17,824 nucleotides of DNA from Woeseiaceae bacterium (GCA_022866645.1 JALHUQ010000461.1:1-17824), one strand, 5' to 3'. Counted from the first letter of the stretch, positions 1-8,310 are shown. The notes: a model not told the origin generated them from the letters alone. Numbers and translations are program-made.

Positions 1-1
1 C

Positions 2-1594
2 GCATTGAGTGCGACGCTCAAGGGTTTGCCCTTACAGCTCGGCAATGCCTGGTTGCCTAAGGGCTTTCAACTTCTGGGTTACGGCAATGCCGACATTGAT
101 CTCACTCGCACAGCGGCCGTATGGTCCGGTGAGATAAACTGGCAGCAAATCGACACGGTGCTGCGCATAACCGAGCTGCACGAGCAAATCACTGACGTAA
201 TCGTTCCGCGAGCGGAAATGAAGGTAAAACTGATCGATGGTGGTGTGGTTGCAAGTGCCGCGATATCGATTGATCCGGGCGTGCTCGCTGAAGTGGATGT
301 CAGTATGGAGCGGCTTGCAGATGATGCACCGATACAGGGCACACTCAGACTTCAGGGTAGTGACTGGAGCTGGGTATCGGCCGTCATTCCTCAAATAGAT
401 CGCCTGGACGGGACCATCGCCGCTTCGGTTGCCGCCGCCGGCCCTCTCAACGCGCCCGAATTTTCAGGAACGGTTGAGTGGCACAACGGCTCGCTATTCG
501 TTCCTGCGCTTAACGTGCCTTTGAACGATATTGATGTGGTCGTGACCGGCGCATCAAGTGGTGCCGCAAATCTTACCGGTTCGGCAAGGTCCGGCGGCGG
601 CACGCTGCAGGTAAACGGTCAACTCGAAAACCTGATGCAGCCATCGCGTTCGATCACGCTGGCGATAAGTGGTTTGGCAGCAGAGGCCATCAATTGGCCG
701 GAATATCGGTTGTGGGCTACGCCAGACGTGAACCTCGTCGGCGATGCGGACGGATGGCGGTTTGGCGGTCAGGTCACAGTGCCCAAAGCAAATGTTGAGC
801 TGCGCGAGGTGCCGGTGGGTGCCGTTACGATATCGCCCGATGTGATCGTCCTTGGCGAAGAACAGGGTGATGCGCGCGCTACGCGTGTTTCTGGCGAGAT
901 GCAACTGACCTTGGGCGACAAGGTACACTTTAAGGCCCTAGGTTTGGACACTCGCCTGATAGGCGCGCTGAAGTTGAAGATGATCGACGATCGCCCGCTC
1001 GCCATTGAGGGGCGATTGACATTGGTTGACGGTACATTCGCCGCACAGGGACAGAAGCTGACTATCGAGAAAGGCACTGTCTCGTTCACTGGCCCGATCG
1101 ATGATCCTCTCATTAATGTCAGGGCGGTTCGCGTCATTGAATCGTTGGATGGGGATGTCACTGTCGGACTTCATGTTCGGGGCAGGGCGCAGGATTTGAC
1201 GACCACTGTTTATTCGCAGCCCGCGATGGCAGACGCGGATGCGCTTTCCTATCTCGTCGTCGGGCGGCCGCTCAGTCAGGCTACAGAGAGTGATGGTAAC
1301 AAGTTGTCCGGCGCGGCGGTGGCGCTCGGTTTGCGACAGGCAACCCGGGTCACGGATCAGATCGGCCAGGCCATCGGCCTGGATCAATTGTCGCTCGCAG
1401 GCGATGGTGGCGATACAACGGCACTGGTTGCGGGCAAACAAATAGACGCACGCTTGCACGCACGCTACGAGTACGGTGTTTTTAGCCGCCTCGGTACGCT
1501 GTTGTTGCGTTACCGCATGTCGCGTTCGTTGATCCTCGAGGCGGGCGCGGGTGAAAACCAGTCTATCGATGTGTTGTACCTGATCGAGAAGTAA
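2..1594 (+). CDS. tamB: TamB-like inner-membrane/periplasmic translocation and assembly protein (DUF490), 5'-truncated
   Basis: This is the C-terminal part (about 531 codons) of a long TamB/DUF490 protein. The reading frame is open to the window edge, so the TTG at position 5 is not the true start. TamB is an inner-membrane-anchored periplasmic beta-rich protein that bridges to the outer membrane. It works with TamA in outer-membrane protein insertion and is implicated in phospholipid transport. What is seen: continuous short alternating beta-strand segments with no membrane helix, a late stretch 'GTVSFTGPIDDPLINVRAVR', and the end 'SRLGTLLLRYRMSRSLILEAGAG...DVLYLIEK', which is the family's characteristic C terminus. 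Family members usually exceed 1,000 residues, so more than half lies upstream, where tamA would be expected. The stop TAA is followed two bases later by an out-of-frame TAG. Symbol given by family resemblance. Confidence 0.9.
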   Translation, partial: ALSATLKGLPLQLGNAWLPKGFQLLGYGNADIDLTRTAAVWSGEINWQQIDTVLRITELHEQITDVIVPRAEMKVKLIDGGVVASAAISIDPGVLAEVDVSMERLADDAPIQGTLRLQGSDWSWVSAVIPQIDRLDGTIAASVAAAGPLNAPEFSGTVEWHNGSLFVPALNVPLNDIDVVVTGASSGAANLTGSARSGGGTLQVNGQLENLMQPSRSITLAISGLAAEAINWPEYRLWATPDVNLVGDADGWRFGGQVTVPKANVELREVPVGAVTISPDVIVLGEEQGDARATRVSGEMQLTLGDKVHFKALGLDTRLIGALKLKMIDDRPLAIEGRLTLVDGTFAAQGQKLTIEKGTVSFTGPIDDPLINVRAVRVIESLDGDVTVGLHVRGRAQDLTTTVYSQPAMADADALSYLVVGRPLSQATESDGNKLSGAAVALGLRQATRVTDQIGQAIGLDQLSLAGDGGDTTALVAGKQIDARLHARYEYGVFSRLGTLLLRYRMSRSLILEAGAGENQSIDVLYLIEK

Positions 1595-1610
1595 TAGCGA
1601 TGCGCCGTTC

Positions 1611-1673
1611 ACGATAAGCGGTCTGCTATCGTCGACGAGCGGCAACGCTCCGACGGGCGGTGCCAACGGCCCG
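1611..1673 (+). other. Cluster of three potential RNA hairpins downstream of tamB
   Basis: Three stem-loops can be drawn back to back in the 150-base gap after tamB. The first is 1611-1619 with 1625-1632 (ACGATA-A-GC against GCTATCGT, one bulged A). The second is GAGCG-GCAA-CGCTC at 1637-1650, extendable by GTCG/CGAC (1631-1634 with 1651-1654) across a 2-nt bulge; it uses bases of the first stem, so the extended form competes with it. The third is CGGGC/GCCCG at 1654-1658 and 1669-1673. No T-run follows, so this is not a classical intrinsic terminator. It may stabilise the tamB mRNA 3' end, aid Rho-type termination, or be chance in GC-rich DNA. The rest of 1595-1744 shows nothing else convincing. 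Confidence 0.3.
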
Positions 1674-1744
1674 ACAGACGACTGACCTCCCCGACAGCAT
1701 TGGTTCAAAATATCCATGCACCACCGTTGTTATTGGGAAGGCAC

Positions 1745-1954
1745 ATGAATTCACACAATACAAAAACAGAGTCGGTCGTCAGGTATGAAGTCGTCCGCAT
1801 CGTGGCAGATAGAGATGATGTCCGCGTTATCAGGTCCAATCTGATGGGTGTCGCTGCGCTCTCGATATCGGAAGATGACGACAAAGGCAACGATCCGTAC
1901 AACAACACCGGCCAGCACGTCGTTATCAGATTGAAACCGGACTCGCAAGACTAG
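1745..1954 (+). CDS. Small hypothetical protein (69 aa)
   Basis: I do not recognise this protein. The ATG at 1745 is preferred because a good ribosome site (GGGAAGG, about 1735-1741) precedes it. A longer form from the TTG at 1700 would add 15 residues with no ribosome site. The product is hydrophilic with no signal peptide or membrane segment. It has a basic, beta-prone middle (VVRYEVVRIVADRDDVRVI), an acidic loop (SISEDDDKGNDPYNN) and a terminal strand (GQHVVIRLKP). That layout suggests one small alpha/beta or beta fold, but no function can be assigned. It sits 31 bases before the antiporter gene on the same strand and may be co-transcribed with it. Confidence 0.6.
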   Translation: MNSHNTKTESVVRYEVVRIVADRDDVRVIRSNLMGVAALSISEDDDKGNDPYNNTGQHVVIRLKPDSQD

Positions 1955-1985
1955 CGGCAGAGCACCAATCCTGTACGATGCGCGG

Positions 1986-3329
1986 ATGGACTTGACCGCG
2001 CATTGGGTAGGTATCGCCGCAATCGTACTTTTCGTTGTGGCGTACAGTCTCGTCATTACCGAAGAGTTCACACACCTTCGAAAGTCAAAGCCCGTTATGC
2101 TTGCAGCAGGCATAATTTGGGCGCTCATCGCGTACCAGTACGTTGGCAGCGAACAACCCGATGCGGCGGCAGAAGCCGTTCACGACTATCTTGGAGAGTT
2201 CGCTCAATTATTCCTGTTTCTGCTCGCTGCGATGACTTACGTCAACGCCATGAGCGAGCGCAACGTTTTCCTCGCACTTCGAAATTGGCTGGCGCATCGT
2301 TCGTATACGTATCGCACGATGTTCTGGATTACCGGGCTGCTGGCATTCTTCCTCTCTCCGGTTATCGACAACCTGACAACGGCATTGGTCATGTGCGCGG
2401 TGGTAATGGCCGTCGGCAAAGAGAGCCCACGATTTATTGGTATTGCCTGCGTGAACATCGTCGTAGCTGCAAATGCAGGCGGTGCATTCAGTCCTTTTGG
2501 TGACATTACTACGCTCATGGTCTGGCAGCGCGGGCTCGTCGATTTCGGGACGTTCTTCGCGTTGTTTCTTCCCAGCGTCGTCAATTTCATGGTCCCTGCC
2601 GTTATCATGTCGTTCGCTGTGCCGAAGACCAAGCCGTCCGCGGCAGGACCTGACGACGCATTGACCATGAAGCGCGGCGCAAGACGCATAATGTTGCTAT
2701 TCGTCTGCACTATCGCAACGGCCGTGTCGTTTTTTAATTTTCTTCATCTGCCGCCGTTTCTTGGCATGATGACCGGCCTCGCTGCACTCAAGTTTTTCGG
2801 CTTCTACTTGCGGAAAACTCACGGATCGAGAGAGTTCGATCGAAAACTGTACGGTGAAATAGGCGACACCTCACCGTTCGATTCGTTTCGTGAGGTTTCG
2901 AGGGTGGAATGGGACACTCTGCTGTTTTTCTTTGGTGTGATCATGTGTGTCGGTGGCTTGGGTTTTATTGGCTATCTCGATCTCACTTCGGCGTATCTGT
3001 ATGGGCAGCTGGGGCCGACCGTTGCCAATGTGTTGATAGGCGTAATTTCATCACTGGTCGATAACATTCCAGTCATGGTCGCCGTTCTGGAGATGAACCC
3101 CGAAATGAGTGTCCAGCAGTGGTTGCTTGTAACGATGACGGCGGGTGTCGGCGGCAGCCTGCTCTCGATCGGCTCAGCAGCGGGAATCGCCCTGATGGGA
3201 CAGGCCCGGGGTCAATATACGTTTTTCACGCACTTGCGATGGACGCCGGCGATCGCGCTGGGCTATGCCGCCAGTATCTGGCTCCATCTGCTGATCAATC
3301 GCGGCTTGGCAGCTATGCCCGCGGGTTAG
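1986..3329 (+). CDS. nhaD: NhaD-family Na+/H+ antiporter
   Basis: A 447-residue polytopic inner-membrane protein of the NhaD family (ion transporter superfamily) that exchanges cytoplasmic Na+ (or Li+) for protons, supporting growth in salty or alkaline conditions. About a dozen hydrophobic segments run the length of the chain. Family motifs are intact: SPVIDNLTTALV (124-135) with D128, N129, T131 and T132; ANAGGAFSPFGDITT (162-176) with N163, D173, T175 and T176; SSLVDNIP (355-362) with S355 and N360; and SLLSIGS (391-397) with S394 and S397. These correspond to residues I recall as essential in Vibrio cholerae NhaD, so it is probably active. Length fits the family, which is commonly 410-490 residues. 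No clear Shine-Dalgarno sequence precedes the ATG, and translation may rely on the small ORF 31 bases upstream. The gene is followed by a 180-225-base gap. Confidence 0.93.
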   Translation: MDLTAHWVGIAAIVLFVVAYSLVITEEFTHLRKSKPVMLAAGIIWALIAYQYVGSEQPDAAAEAVHDYLGEFAQLFLFLLAAMTYVNAMSERNVFLALRNWLAHRSYTYRTMFWITGLLAFFLSPVIDNLTTALVMCAVVMAVGKESPRFIGIACVNIVVAANAGGAFSPFGDITTLMVWQRGLVDFGTFFALFLPSVVNFMVPAVIMSFAVPKTKPSAAGPDDALTMKRGARRIMLLFVCTIATAVSFFNFLHLPPFLGMMTGLAALKFFGFYLRKTHGSREFDRKLYGEIGDTSPFDSFREVSRVEWDTLLFFFGVIMCVGGLGFIGYLDLTSAYLYGQLGPTVANVLIGVISSLVDNIPVMVAVLEMNPEMSVQQWLLVTMTAGVGGSLLSIGSAAGIALMGQARGQYTFFTHLRWTPAIALGYAASIWLHLLINRGLAAMPAG

Positions 3330-3429
3330 GTGCGATCGTCCAGCTGGAGCTCCACTGCAGCCAAAAGATTCCTGATCTCCATCTTGTGGTTTCCATGGAG
3401 GTTGGAACGGAACGTGGCACAAGTCATTC

Positions 3430-3461
3430 TCTCGGCGGACCGAGAAAACGGCTCTGACCCC
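3430..3461. repeat. Possible REP/RAYT-type repeat end (degenerate, single copy)
   Basis: A perfect 6-bp hairpin, TCTCGG-CGGA-CCGAGA (3430-3445), is followed at once by AAACGGCTCTGACCCC. From memory, the GGGGTCAGAGCC...TTTTC type of sequence recurs in many proteobacterial genomes at the ends of Y1/REP-associated transposase units. No transposase gene and no second copy are visible here, so at most this is a solitary remnant. The rest of the 3330-3554 gap has no convincing gene. A 33-codon minus-strand frame (ATG at about 3430, ending near 3330) is open but unrecognised. Confidence 0.25.
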
Positions 3462-3554
3462 TTCTCCGTCTGGCGAATGAATGATTTTCGCGGTCATGCC
3501 GTCTAACATGTGGCATGGAGTCTATGGAGGCAGACCCTGTCCACTTTTGTCAAA

Positions 3555-5240
3555 ATGAAACGCGGCAACCATGATCCCGCGCGCCGGGTCGCGCCATGGA
3601 CTTTGGCTGCACTGTTGCTTGCTGAATCATTGCTGGCGCAGGGTGAGACGGAAGTTCAGGATGACCAGAGCCTTTCGGGTGCGTCAACTGCTGCAATAAA
3701 CGTTTCGCCAGCGCCGATGAACGGCTTCGTCGGCGACATTTCAATCGTCAACAACAACATATTCGACCTTTCAGATCCGGCCGAAAACAAGGCGTTGTTT
3801 CGTTTCGCCAATCGTCTGCACATCATCACGCGGCAGGAGGTCATTGAGAGACAACTGCTGTTGCAAGCTGGTGATGTGTATTCGGCGCAAGCGGCCGAAG
3901 AGTCGGAGCGGCTACTGCGGCAGAATCGCTATATTCATGAAGCGTCGGTCGTGCCAACGCAGCGGGAAAATGGTGTCGTCGATCTCGAAGTCACAACCAC
4001 GGACGTATGGACGCTGATACCCAAGCTGCAGTTCTCCCGATCAGGTGGCGAAAACGACCTGGCTATCGGCCTCAAGGAACAGAACTTGCTCGGCACCGGG
4101 ATTGCGATCGAGTTCGCTTACAGATCCGATCCCGATCGAGACGCGAAAATACTCAAATTCAGCGACCGAAATCTGGGTGGCAGCTGGTATGGCTTGTCGA
4201 CCGCCTATTCCAGCAACAGCGATGGACAAGATTACGCCGTCGAATTCGGCAAGCCCTTTTATTCTCTGGACGCCCGGAATTCGAATGGACTGTCAGTGCT
4301 GGATTACGATCGCGTCGATTCGTTTTATGACCGCGGCGAGGTGTCCTCAGAGTACAGGCATCAGGCCAGTACACTGGCGACGGGCTACGGTTGGTCGACG
4401 GGCTTGCAAGATGACTGGGTCAGACGATATTTCGTGGGCTTTGTCTCTGACGAGCACCAATTTTCCGAAACAGCGAATGCGCTGTATCCGCCGGGCCCCG
4501 TTCCTTCCGATCGTAAGCTTCACTACCCAACAATTGGCATCGAGTTTGTCGAAGACCGTTATGAAAAGGCCAGCAACTTCGAGCAGATTGATCGCGTAGA
4601 GGACCGTTATTTTGGCACCAGAGTGAGAGCTCAACTCGGCTATGCAAGCGAGGGATTGGGTTCCGATCGTGATGCGCTGATCATTAATATGAACGCCCAA
4701 ACCGGGTTCGGCAGTTCAGAGAAAACCTCCTTAATGCTCGCAGCCGCCCTGGAAGGCCGACTCGAGCAAGGTGAGATGCAAAACTTCAAGGTGACGATGG
4801 GAGCCAAATACTTCAGGCGATTGTCCGAAAGGACCTTGATGCATGTCGGTCTGAGAGGAGTTTTTGGAAGCAATGTTGACCTTGATCGCTACGTCGAACT
4901 AGGGGGTGATACGGGCCTTCGCGGCTATCCCTTGCGCTACCAGACCGGCGAAAGCGCTGTGTTGCTTACCGTTGAGCAAAGACTATTTACGAAGTGGTAT
5001 CCGTTTCGATTGTTTCGCGTCGGCGGCGCAATCTTTTTTGATGCCGGCAGGGTCTGGGGTAGCGGTGCGCCGTCTGTGTCGGATAACGAATTGCTGCGCG
5101 ATGTAGGGTTCGGTCTTCGACTCGGAGCTGACCGTTCCGGGCTCGGTCGCATGATCCATGTTGATCTCGCGTTTCCTTTAGATGGCCAGGACGATATTGA
5201 CAGTATGCAATTCTATATTTCCGCCAAGAACAGCTTCTAG
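3555..5240 (+). CDS. Omp85/BamA-TamA superfamily outer-membrane beta-barrel protein with N-terminal POTRA-like region
   Basis: An exported outer-membrane protein of the Omp85 (bacterial surface antigen) superfamily. From the ATG at 3555 it is 561 residues, starting with a signal peptide: basic MKRGNHDPARR, a hydrophobic TLAALLLAESLLA, and cleavage near AQ/GE. Residues about 60-150 resemble a POTRA repeat (IITRQEVIERQLLLQAGDVYS, then RLLRQNRYIHEASVVP, then VDLEVTTTDVW). The rest is amphipathic strands ending in a C-terminal Phe. The barrel motif GDTGLRGYPLR holds the RGY signature of the L6 loop near residue 457. The short periplasmic part (one, perhaps two, POTRA units against five in BamA and three in TamA) makes it a divergent member, so its substrate is unknown. 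The start is uncertain: the frame opens at GTG 3510, and a GGAGG at 3526-3530 lies 6 bases before an in-frame CTG (3537) but too far from ATG 3555. It converges on the glycosyltransferase gene, leaving a 34-base gap. Confidence 0.85.
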   Translation: MKRGNHDPARRVAPWTLAALLLAESLLAQGETEVQDDQSLSGASTAAINVSPAPMNGFVGDISIVNNNIFDLSDPAENKALFRFANRLHIITRQEVIERQLLLQAGDVYSAQAAEESERLLRQNRYIHEASVVPTQRENGVVDLEVTTTDVWTLIPKLQFSRSGGENDLAIGLKEQNLLGTGIAIEFAYRSDPDRDAKILKFSDRNLGGSWYGLSTAYSSNSDGQDYAVEFGKPFYSLDARNSNGLSVLDYDRVDSFYDRGEVSSEYRHQASTLATGYGWSTGLQDDWVRRYFVGFVSDEHQFSETANALYPPGPVPSDRKLHYPTIGIEFVEDRYEKASNFEQIDRVEDRYFGTRVRAQLGYASEGLGSDRDALIINMNAQTGFGSSEKTSLMLAAALEGRLEQGEMQNFKVTMGAKYFRRLSERTLMHVGLRGVFGSNVDLDRYVELGGDTGLRGYPLRYQTGESAVLLTVEQRLFTKWYPFRLFRVGGAIFFDAGRVWGSGAPSVSDNELLRDVGFGLRLGADRSGLGRMIHVDLAFPLDGQDDIDSMQFYISAKNSF

Positions 5241-5274
5241 TTCATGAATAATGGCCATCATCCGAACCATGACC

Positions 5275-6957
5275 TTATCCGGCCAGCGCGATCGCAATAT
5301 AGAGGTGCCCTCCCACTCGAATTTCTCTGAGAATAAGAAATTGCGATTCGGCTACGGCCGCCTGAAAGTCTTGCTCGAACTGCGTTGATCGGACGAGCAC
5401 GATCGTACCCGGGTATTTTCGCAGGTAATCGATAGCTTCGTCCGGGCCGTCCAGCAAATCGACCGCCGTGCCCGTGTAATAGCTGAAACCGCCGCGACGG
5501 CCCACGCCGGCCGCGTCTACCATTCCGAACCTTGGTTCAGCGCCGATCCGGGCGCTGATCCATTCACTTTGAGGCTTATAGGTTTTCGACGGGGCAAAAG
5601 CCGGAAATACGAGCGCGAGCACCACGATATATATCGCAATATGGGTGCCGCCGAAGCTGAGCAGAGCAGCACCCTTGCCGCCAAATTTCCATGCTGCGCC
5701 AATCGCCATTGCGGACGCTATGAAGACTGCGCCAAGCAAAGCCAGCGGCACGGCAATGTTGCCCATGACCTCAATTTCCTGGCTATTTAGTTCGTGCCCC
5801 GAGGCCAGCGACTCGAGATTGGGGGCAGCCCAAAGGAGAAAGCCACCCAAGGCAAGAAACACCAGAACAATTGCCCAGGAGTACAGGCGTATCGCGCGTG
5901 CGCCTGTACCCGAATGAGCCTCGTCCACTGTTGTGCTGACCTCCGCGAGCCAGGTACTCAGCAAGAGCGCCACCGACGGGAATGCCGGCAACAAGTAAAG
6001 CTGACGTTTTGTCGCAGCGAGAGAAAGAAAAGCGAAAAAGATTACGAACCAAAGCAGGGCCAGCTGAATCTTGGGATCACGCCACTTTTCAGAGCGATAC
6101 AACCACCAGATCGTCGGTGGGAACAGCCATGACCAGGGTGAAAAGTCCAACCAGAAATTTCGCAAATAGTAATACCAGGGTTGGCCATGCCCGCGGTTTT
6201 CGCTGGTCAGGAATCGATCGAAATTCTGCGCATAAAACTCACCGAACATGTTGTCCCAGCCCATCGCCTGAGCATTGCTGAGAAACCAGCTGCCATAAAC
6301 CAGCAAAGCTATAAGCGAAAGCGGTGCAAGCTCCAGTATTCGTCGCCAGTCTCGTTGCAAACCGAGCCATACGACAAGCACCAGGCCCGGCAAAAGCAGG
6401 CCCAAGGGTCCCTTCGACAGCATCGCCAAACCGAAAAAAGCGAAAGCCAACATACGCTTCCACAGTTTTCCGCCATCACTGGCCCCCCCGGCATAACTGA
6501 ACATGCCGGCAGCGATCGAAAGCGTGAACGTGACGTCAGGCCGGTAGCTGTTTCCCTCGTAAACGAACAGCATGAATGTGAGCAAAGAGAATCCCGCCCA
6601 GAACCCTGCGGTCTCGCCGAACCACCTTCGGGCTGTGGCAGCAGTCAGGAGAATCGTGAGGATTGCTGCCAACGCGTTTGGCAGGCGCAACGAGAATGCG
6701 GACATGCCGCCAAGAATGTGCGAGGAAATCGTGCCTACCCAGTAAACCATGGGTGGATAGTCCACCCAGATTTCGCCCATACGTCGCGGCGACACCCAGT
6801 CGCCACTGAGGAACATCGACCGCGCCACCTCGGCAATGTCCGGTTCATCCGGATACCAGACTTCTCGTAGCCCAAGAAACGCGACGTAGAGGACAGCGCC
6901 GGTCAGCAACAGAAATAGTGTTCGATGTCGCGTCAGGAATGCAGCAATGTCAGGCAT
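5275..6957 (-). CDS. ArnT/PMT-like glycosyltransferase (GT-C fold, polyprenyl-phosphate-sugar donor)
   Basis: A 560-residue inner-membrane GT-C glycosyltransferase related to ArnT and the dolichyl-phosphate-mannose-protein mannosyltransferase family. Such enzymes move a sugar from a polyprenyl phosphate to lipid A, protein or another acceptor on the periplasmic face. After a first membrane helix (residues 12-30), the first periplasmic loop carries WYPDEPDIAEVARSM with the acidic pair D37-E38, then GDWVSPRRMGEIWVDYPPMVYW, matching the ArnT pattern (DE..., GDW..P...G...F.KPP..YW). About a dozen helices follow, then a soluble C-terminal domain (about 455-560). The chosen ATG (6957) overlaps the upstream aminotransferase stop by 8 bases (ATGCCTGA), which implies translational coupling. 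The frame extends to 7089, but that part lies inside the aminotransferase gene. The acceptor and sugar cannot be read from sequence. Confidence 0.88.
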   Translation of the reverse strand: MPDIAAFLTRHRTLFLLLTGAVLYVAFLGLREVWYPDEPDIAEVARSMFLSGDWVSPRRMGEIWVDYPPMVYWVGTISSHILGGMSAFSLRLPNALAAILTILLTAATARRWFGETAGFWAGFSLLTFMLFVYEGNSYRPDVTFTLSIAAGMFSYAGGASDGGKLWKRMLAFAFFGLAMLSKGPLGLLLPGLVLVVWLGLQRDWRRILELAPLSLIALLVYGSWFLSNAQAMGWDNMFGEFYAQNFDRFLTSENRGHGQPWYYYLRNFWLDFSPWSWLFPPTIWWLYRSEKWRDPKIQLALLWFVIFFAFLSLAATKRQLYLLPAFPSVALLLSTWLAEVSTTVDEAHSGTGARAIRLYSWAIVLVFLALGGFLLWAAPNLESLASGHELNSQEIEVMGNIAVPLALLGAVFIASAMAIGAAWKFGGKGAALLSFGGTHIAIYIVVLALVFPAFAPSKTYKPQSEWISARIGAEPRFGMVDAAGVGRRGGFSYYTGTAVDLLDGPDEAIDYLRKYPGTIVLVRSTQFEQDFQAAVAESQFLILREIRVGGHLYIAIALAG

Positions 6958-8182
6958 CGATTTCAGCCACCGCATGCGCGACGGCGTTTGCCACGCGATC
7001 GACCTCTGCATCCGACATTTCCGGATAGGCTGGCAGGTGCAAAACCTCTCTCTCAGCCCGGGCCGCGTTTGGAAATACTCTTTCGCCATCGAACATCCGG
7101 CTGCAGTCCCTCATGTAAAGGTGTTTGCTATCAATACCTCTTCTCAACAATGCGGCGGCGAGCTCCGATGGCTTGTTCGAGAGTATTGTGACGAGCATGA
7201 AATTCGAATAATTGTCTTTGTCGGTGGACACCGGCTTTTGCACTGGGATCTTCGTGTCCAACTGTCGAATCAGCCGTTCGGCGTTTGCGGTACGCCGCTT
7301 GTTTCGCAACTCGATCGACTGGAGTTGTCGAAGGCCCAGGCGTGCCTGGTAATTCGTGTAGCGCCCCATCTTGCCTTTCAGCGACACCTCGTCGCCCTGG
7401 TAGCCCGACGCGAACCGGTCGTTGTCGCCATCGCCTGAAGACGCAAGACGAAGCATCTGGTAGACGCCCAGGTTGAAAAGCAGTGGATTAGTAACGGCCG
7501 CCTCAAAGCTGGTTTTCAACAACCTGCGAGCCAACCACTTGAAACCATTACGCGGCTCTTCTGCCGCAAGCTTCCGGAGTCGCTCGCCCACTTCCGGATT
7601 GGACAAGGTAACAATGCCACCACCCATGGTATTGATGACCTTTGATGTCTCAAAACTGAAACAACCCGCGTCCCCGAATGAGCCCACTTTTTTCGAGCCT
7701 GCTGTCGCGCCGTAACAGTGCGCACAATCTTCGATGAGCTTCGCGTTGTTCGCGGTACAGATGTCTGCAATATTCTGAATCTGGCACGGCACGCCATAAA
7801 GGTGCGTTGCGATAACCACTTCTGTGTTGTTTGAACACGCCTCGGACAGAAGCTTCGGGTCCATTCCCAGGGTATCCATCTCACAGTCGACAAACTTCAG
7901 CTTGTAGCCCATCGACTTCACAACAAATGGCACGATCGGATAGCCGAACGCTGAGCAAATGACCTCGCCGCCAGGCGCTATGCCCAGGGTATCGAAAAGG
8001 AAGCGAAACCCCGCCCGCCCCGACGGAACGGTTACCGCGTCCTTAACGGATATGTACTCCGCGACGGCCTGTTCTAATTGCTGAATGCGACTACCTTCCC
8101 ACAAGTCACCTCGAATCAGGCTCATGATTGCAGAGCGCCAGGCGCCTTGCGGCAGTCGTATTCGCTGTCTTGGGATGGCCAT
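6950..8182 (-). CDS. DegT/DnrJ/EryC1/StrS family PLP-dependent sugar aminotransferase
   Basis: A 410-residue cytoplasmic aminotransferase of the sugar-aminating DegT/DnrJ/EryC1/StrS family, which transfers an amino group (usually from glutamate) to a keto-sugar. Visible features: the opening LIRGDLWEGSRIQQLEQAVAEY; TVPSGRAGFRF (51-61), the position of the usual cofactor-phosphate-binding S/T-G-T; IEDCAHCYGA (150-159) with D152 expected to contact the pyridine nitrogen and H155 where many members have Gln; and CFSFETSKVINTMGGG (174-189) with the Schiff-base lysine K181. Length fits the family (370-420). AGGA 5 bases before the ATG is a good ribosome site. It is the first gene of a two-gene unit with the ArnT-like transferase and is divergent from the flippase-like gene, so its product may feed a lipid-linked amino sugar to its partner. 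Exact substrate unknown. Confidence 0.9.
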   Translation of the reverse strand: MAIPRQRIRLPQGAWRSAIMSLIRGDLWEGSRIQQLEQAVAEYISVKDAVTVPSGRAGFRFLFDTLGIAPGGEVICSAFGYPIVPFVVKSMGYKLKFVDCEMDTLGMDPKLLSEACSNNTEVVIATHLYGVPCQIQNIADICTANNAKLIEDCAHCYGATAGSKKVGSFGDAGCFSFETSKVINTMGGGIVTLSNPEVGERLRKLAAEEPRNGFKWLARRLLKTSFEAAVTNPLLFNLGVYQMLRLASSGDGDNDRFASGYQGDEVSLKGKMGRYTNYQARLGLRQLQSIELRNKRRTANAERLIRQLDTKIPVQKPVSTDKDNYSNFMLVTILSNKPSELAAALLRRGIDSKHLYMRDCSRMFDGERVFPNAARAEREVLHLPAYPEMSDAEVDRVANAVAHAVAEIDA

Positions 8183-8282
8183 TTCAGTCCTGAGAATAAG
8201 CGCGAGAATTCGCTAACCGGGCAATGTAGAGCAAGGTCAGAAAGCAGTCAACAGAGAGCGGCGCGAGTCATCCCTTATATAA

Positions 8283-8310
8283 TTGACACGGCGCCACCAA
8301 CTGTTAGATT
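8283..8310 (+). promoter_or_regulatory. Candidate sigma-70 promoter for the flippase-aminotransferase pair
   Basis: A perfect -35 hexamer TTGACA (8283-8288) is followed 16 bases later by TAGATT (8305-8310), preceded by TG at 8302-8303, giving an extended -10 (TGNTAGATT). It would start transcription near 8317 and give a leader of about 60 bases to the GTG at 8378. It lies in the 195-base divergent region. A weaker AT-rich box (TATAAG on the minus strand, about 8273-8280) could serve the divergent aminotransferase, so the two promoters would overlap and might interfere. Confidence 0.5.

Noticed and set aside
938..1717. 259-codon minus-strand open frame opposite the tamB end
   Set aside because: It is antisense to a clear TamB C terminus and extends into the hairpin gap; its translation is Arg/Cys-rich with no recognisable domain, as expected of an opposite-strand shadow.
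3119..3509. Open frames on both strands at the nhaD end and following gap (112, 111 and 33 codons)
   Set aside because: The larger frames overlap NhaD coding sequence out of frame, and none shows a recognisable domain or ribosome site. The 33-codon minus-strand frame is mentioned only as unresolved.
6181..6870. 229-codon plus-strand open frame inside the ArnT-like gene
   Set aside because: It is antisense to conserved membrane segments and the DE motif loop; the translation is low-complexity, rich in Gln, Arg and His, with no known fold.
6958..7089. N-terminal extension of the ArnT-like protein to 604 residues
   Set aside because: The extension lies inside the upstream aminotransferase, is Cys/Arg-rich and would delay the first membrane helix; the ATG at 6957 gives the family-like N terminus.
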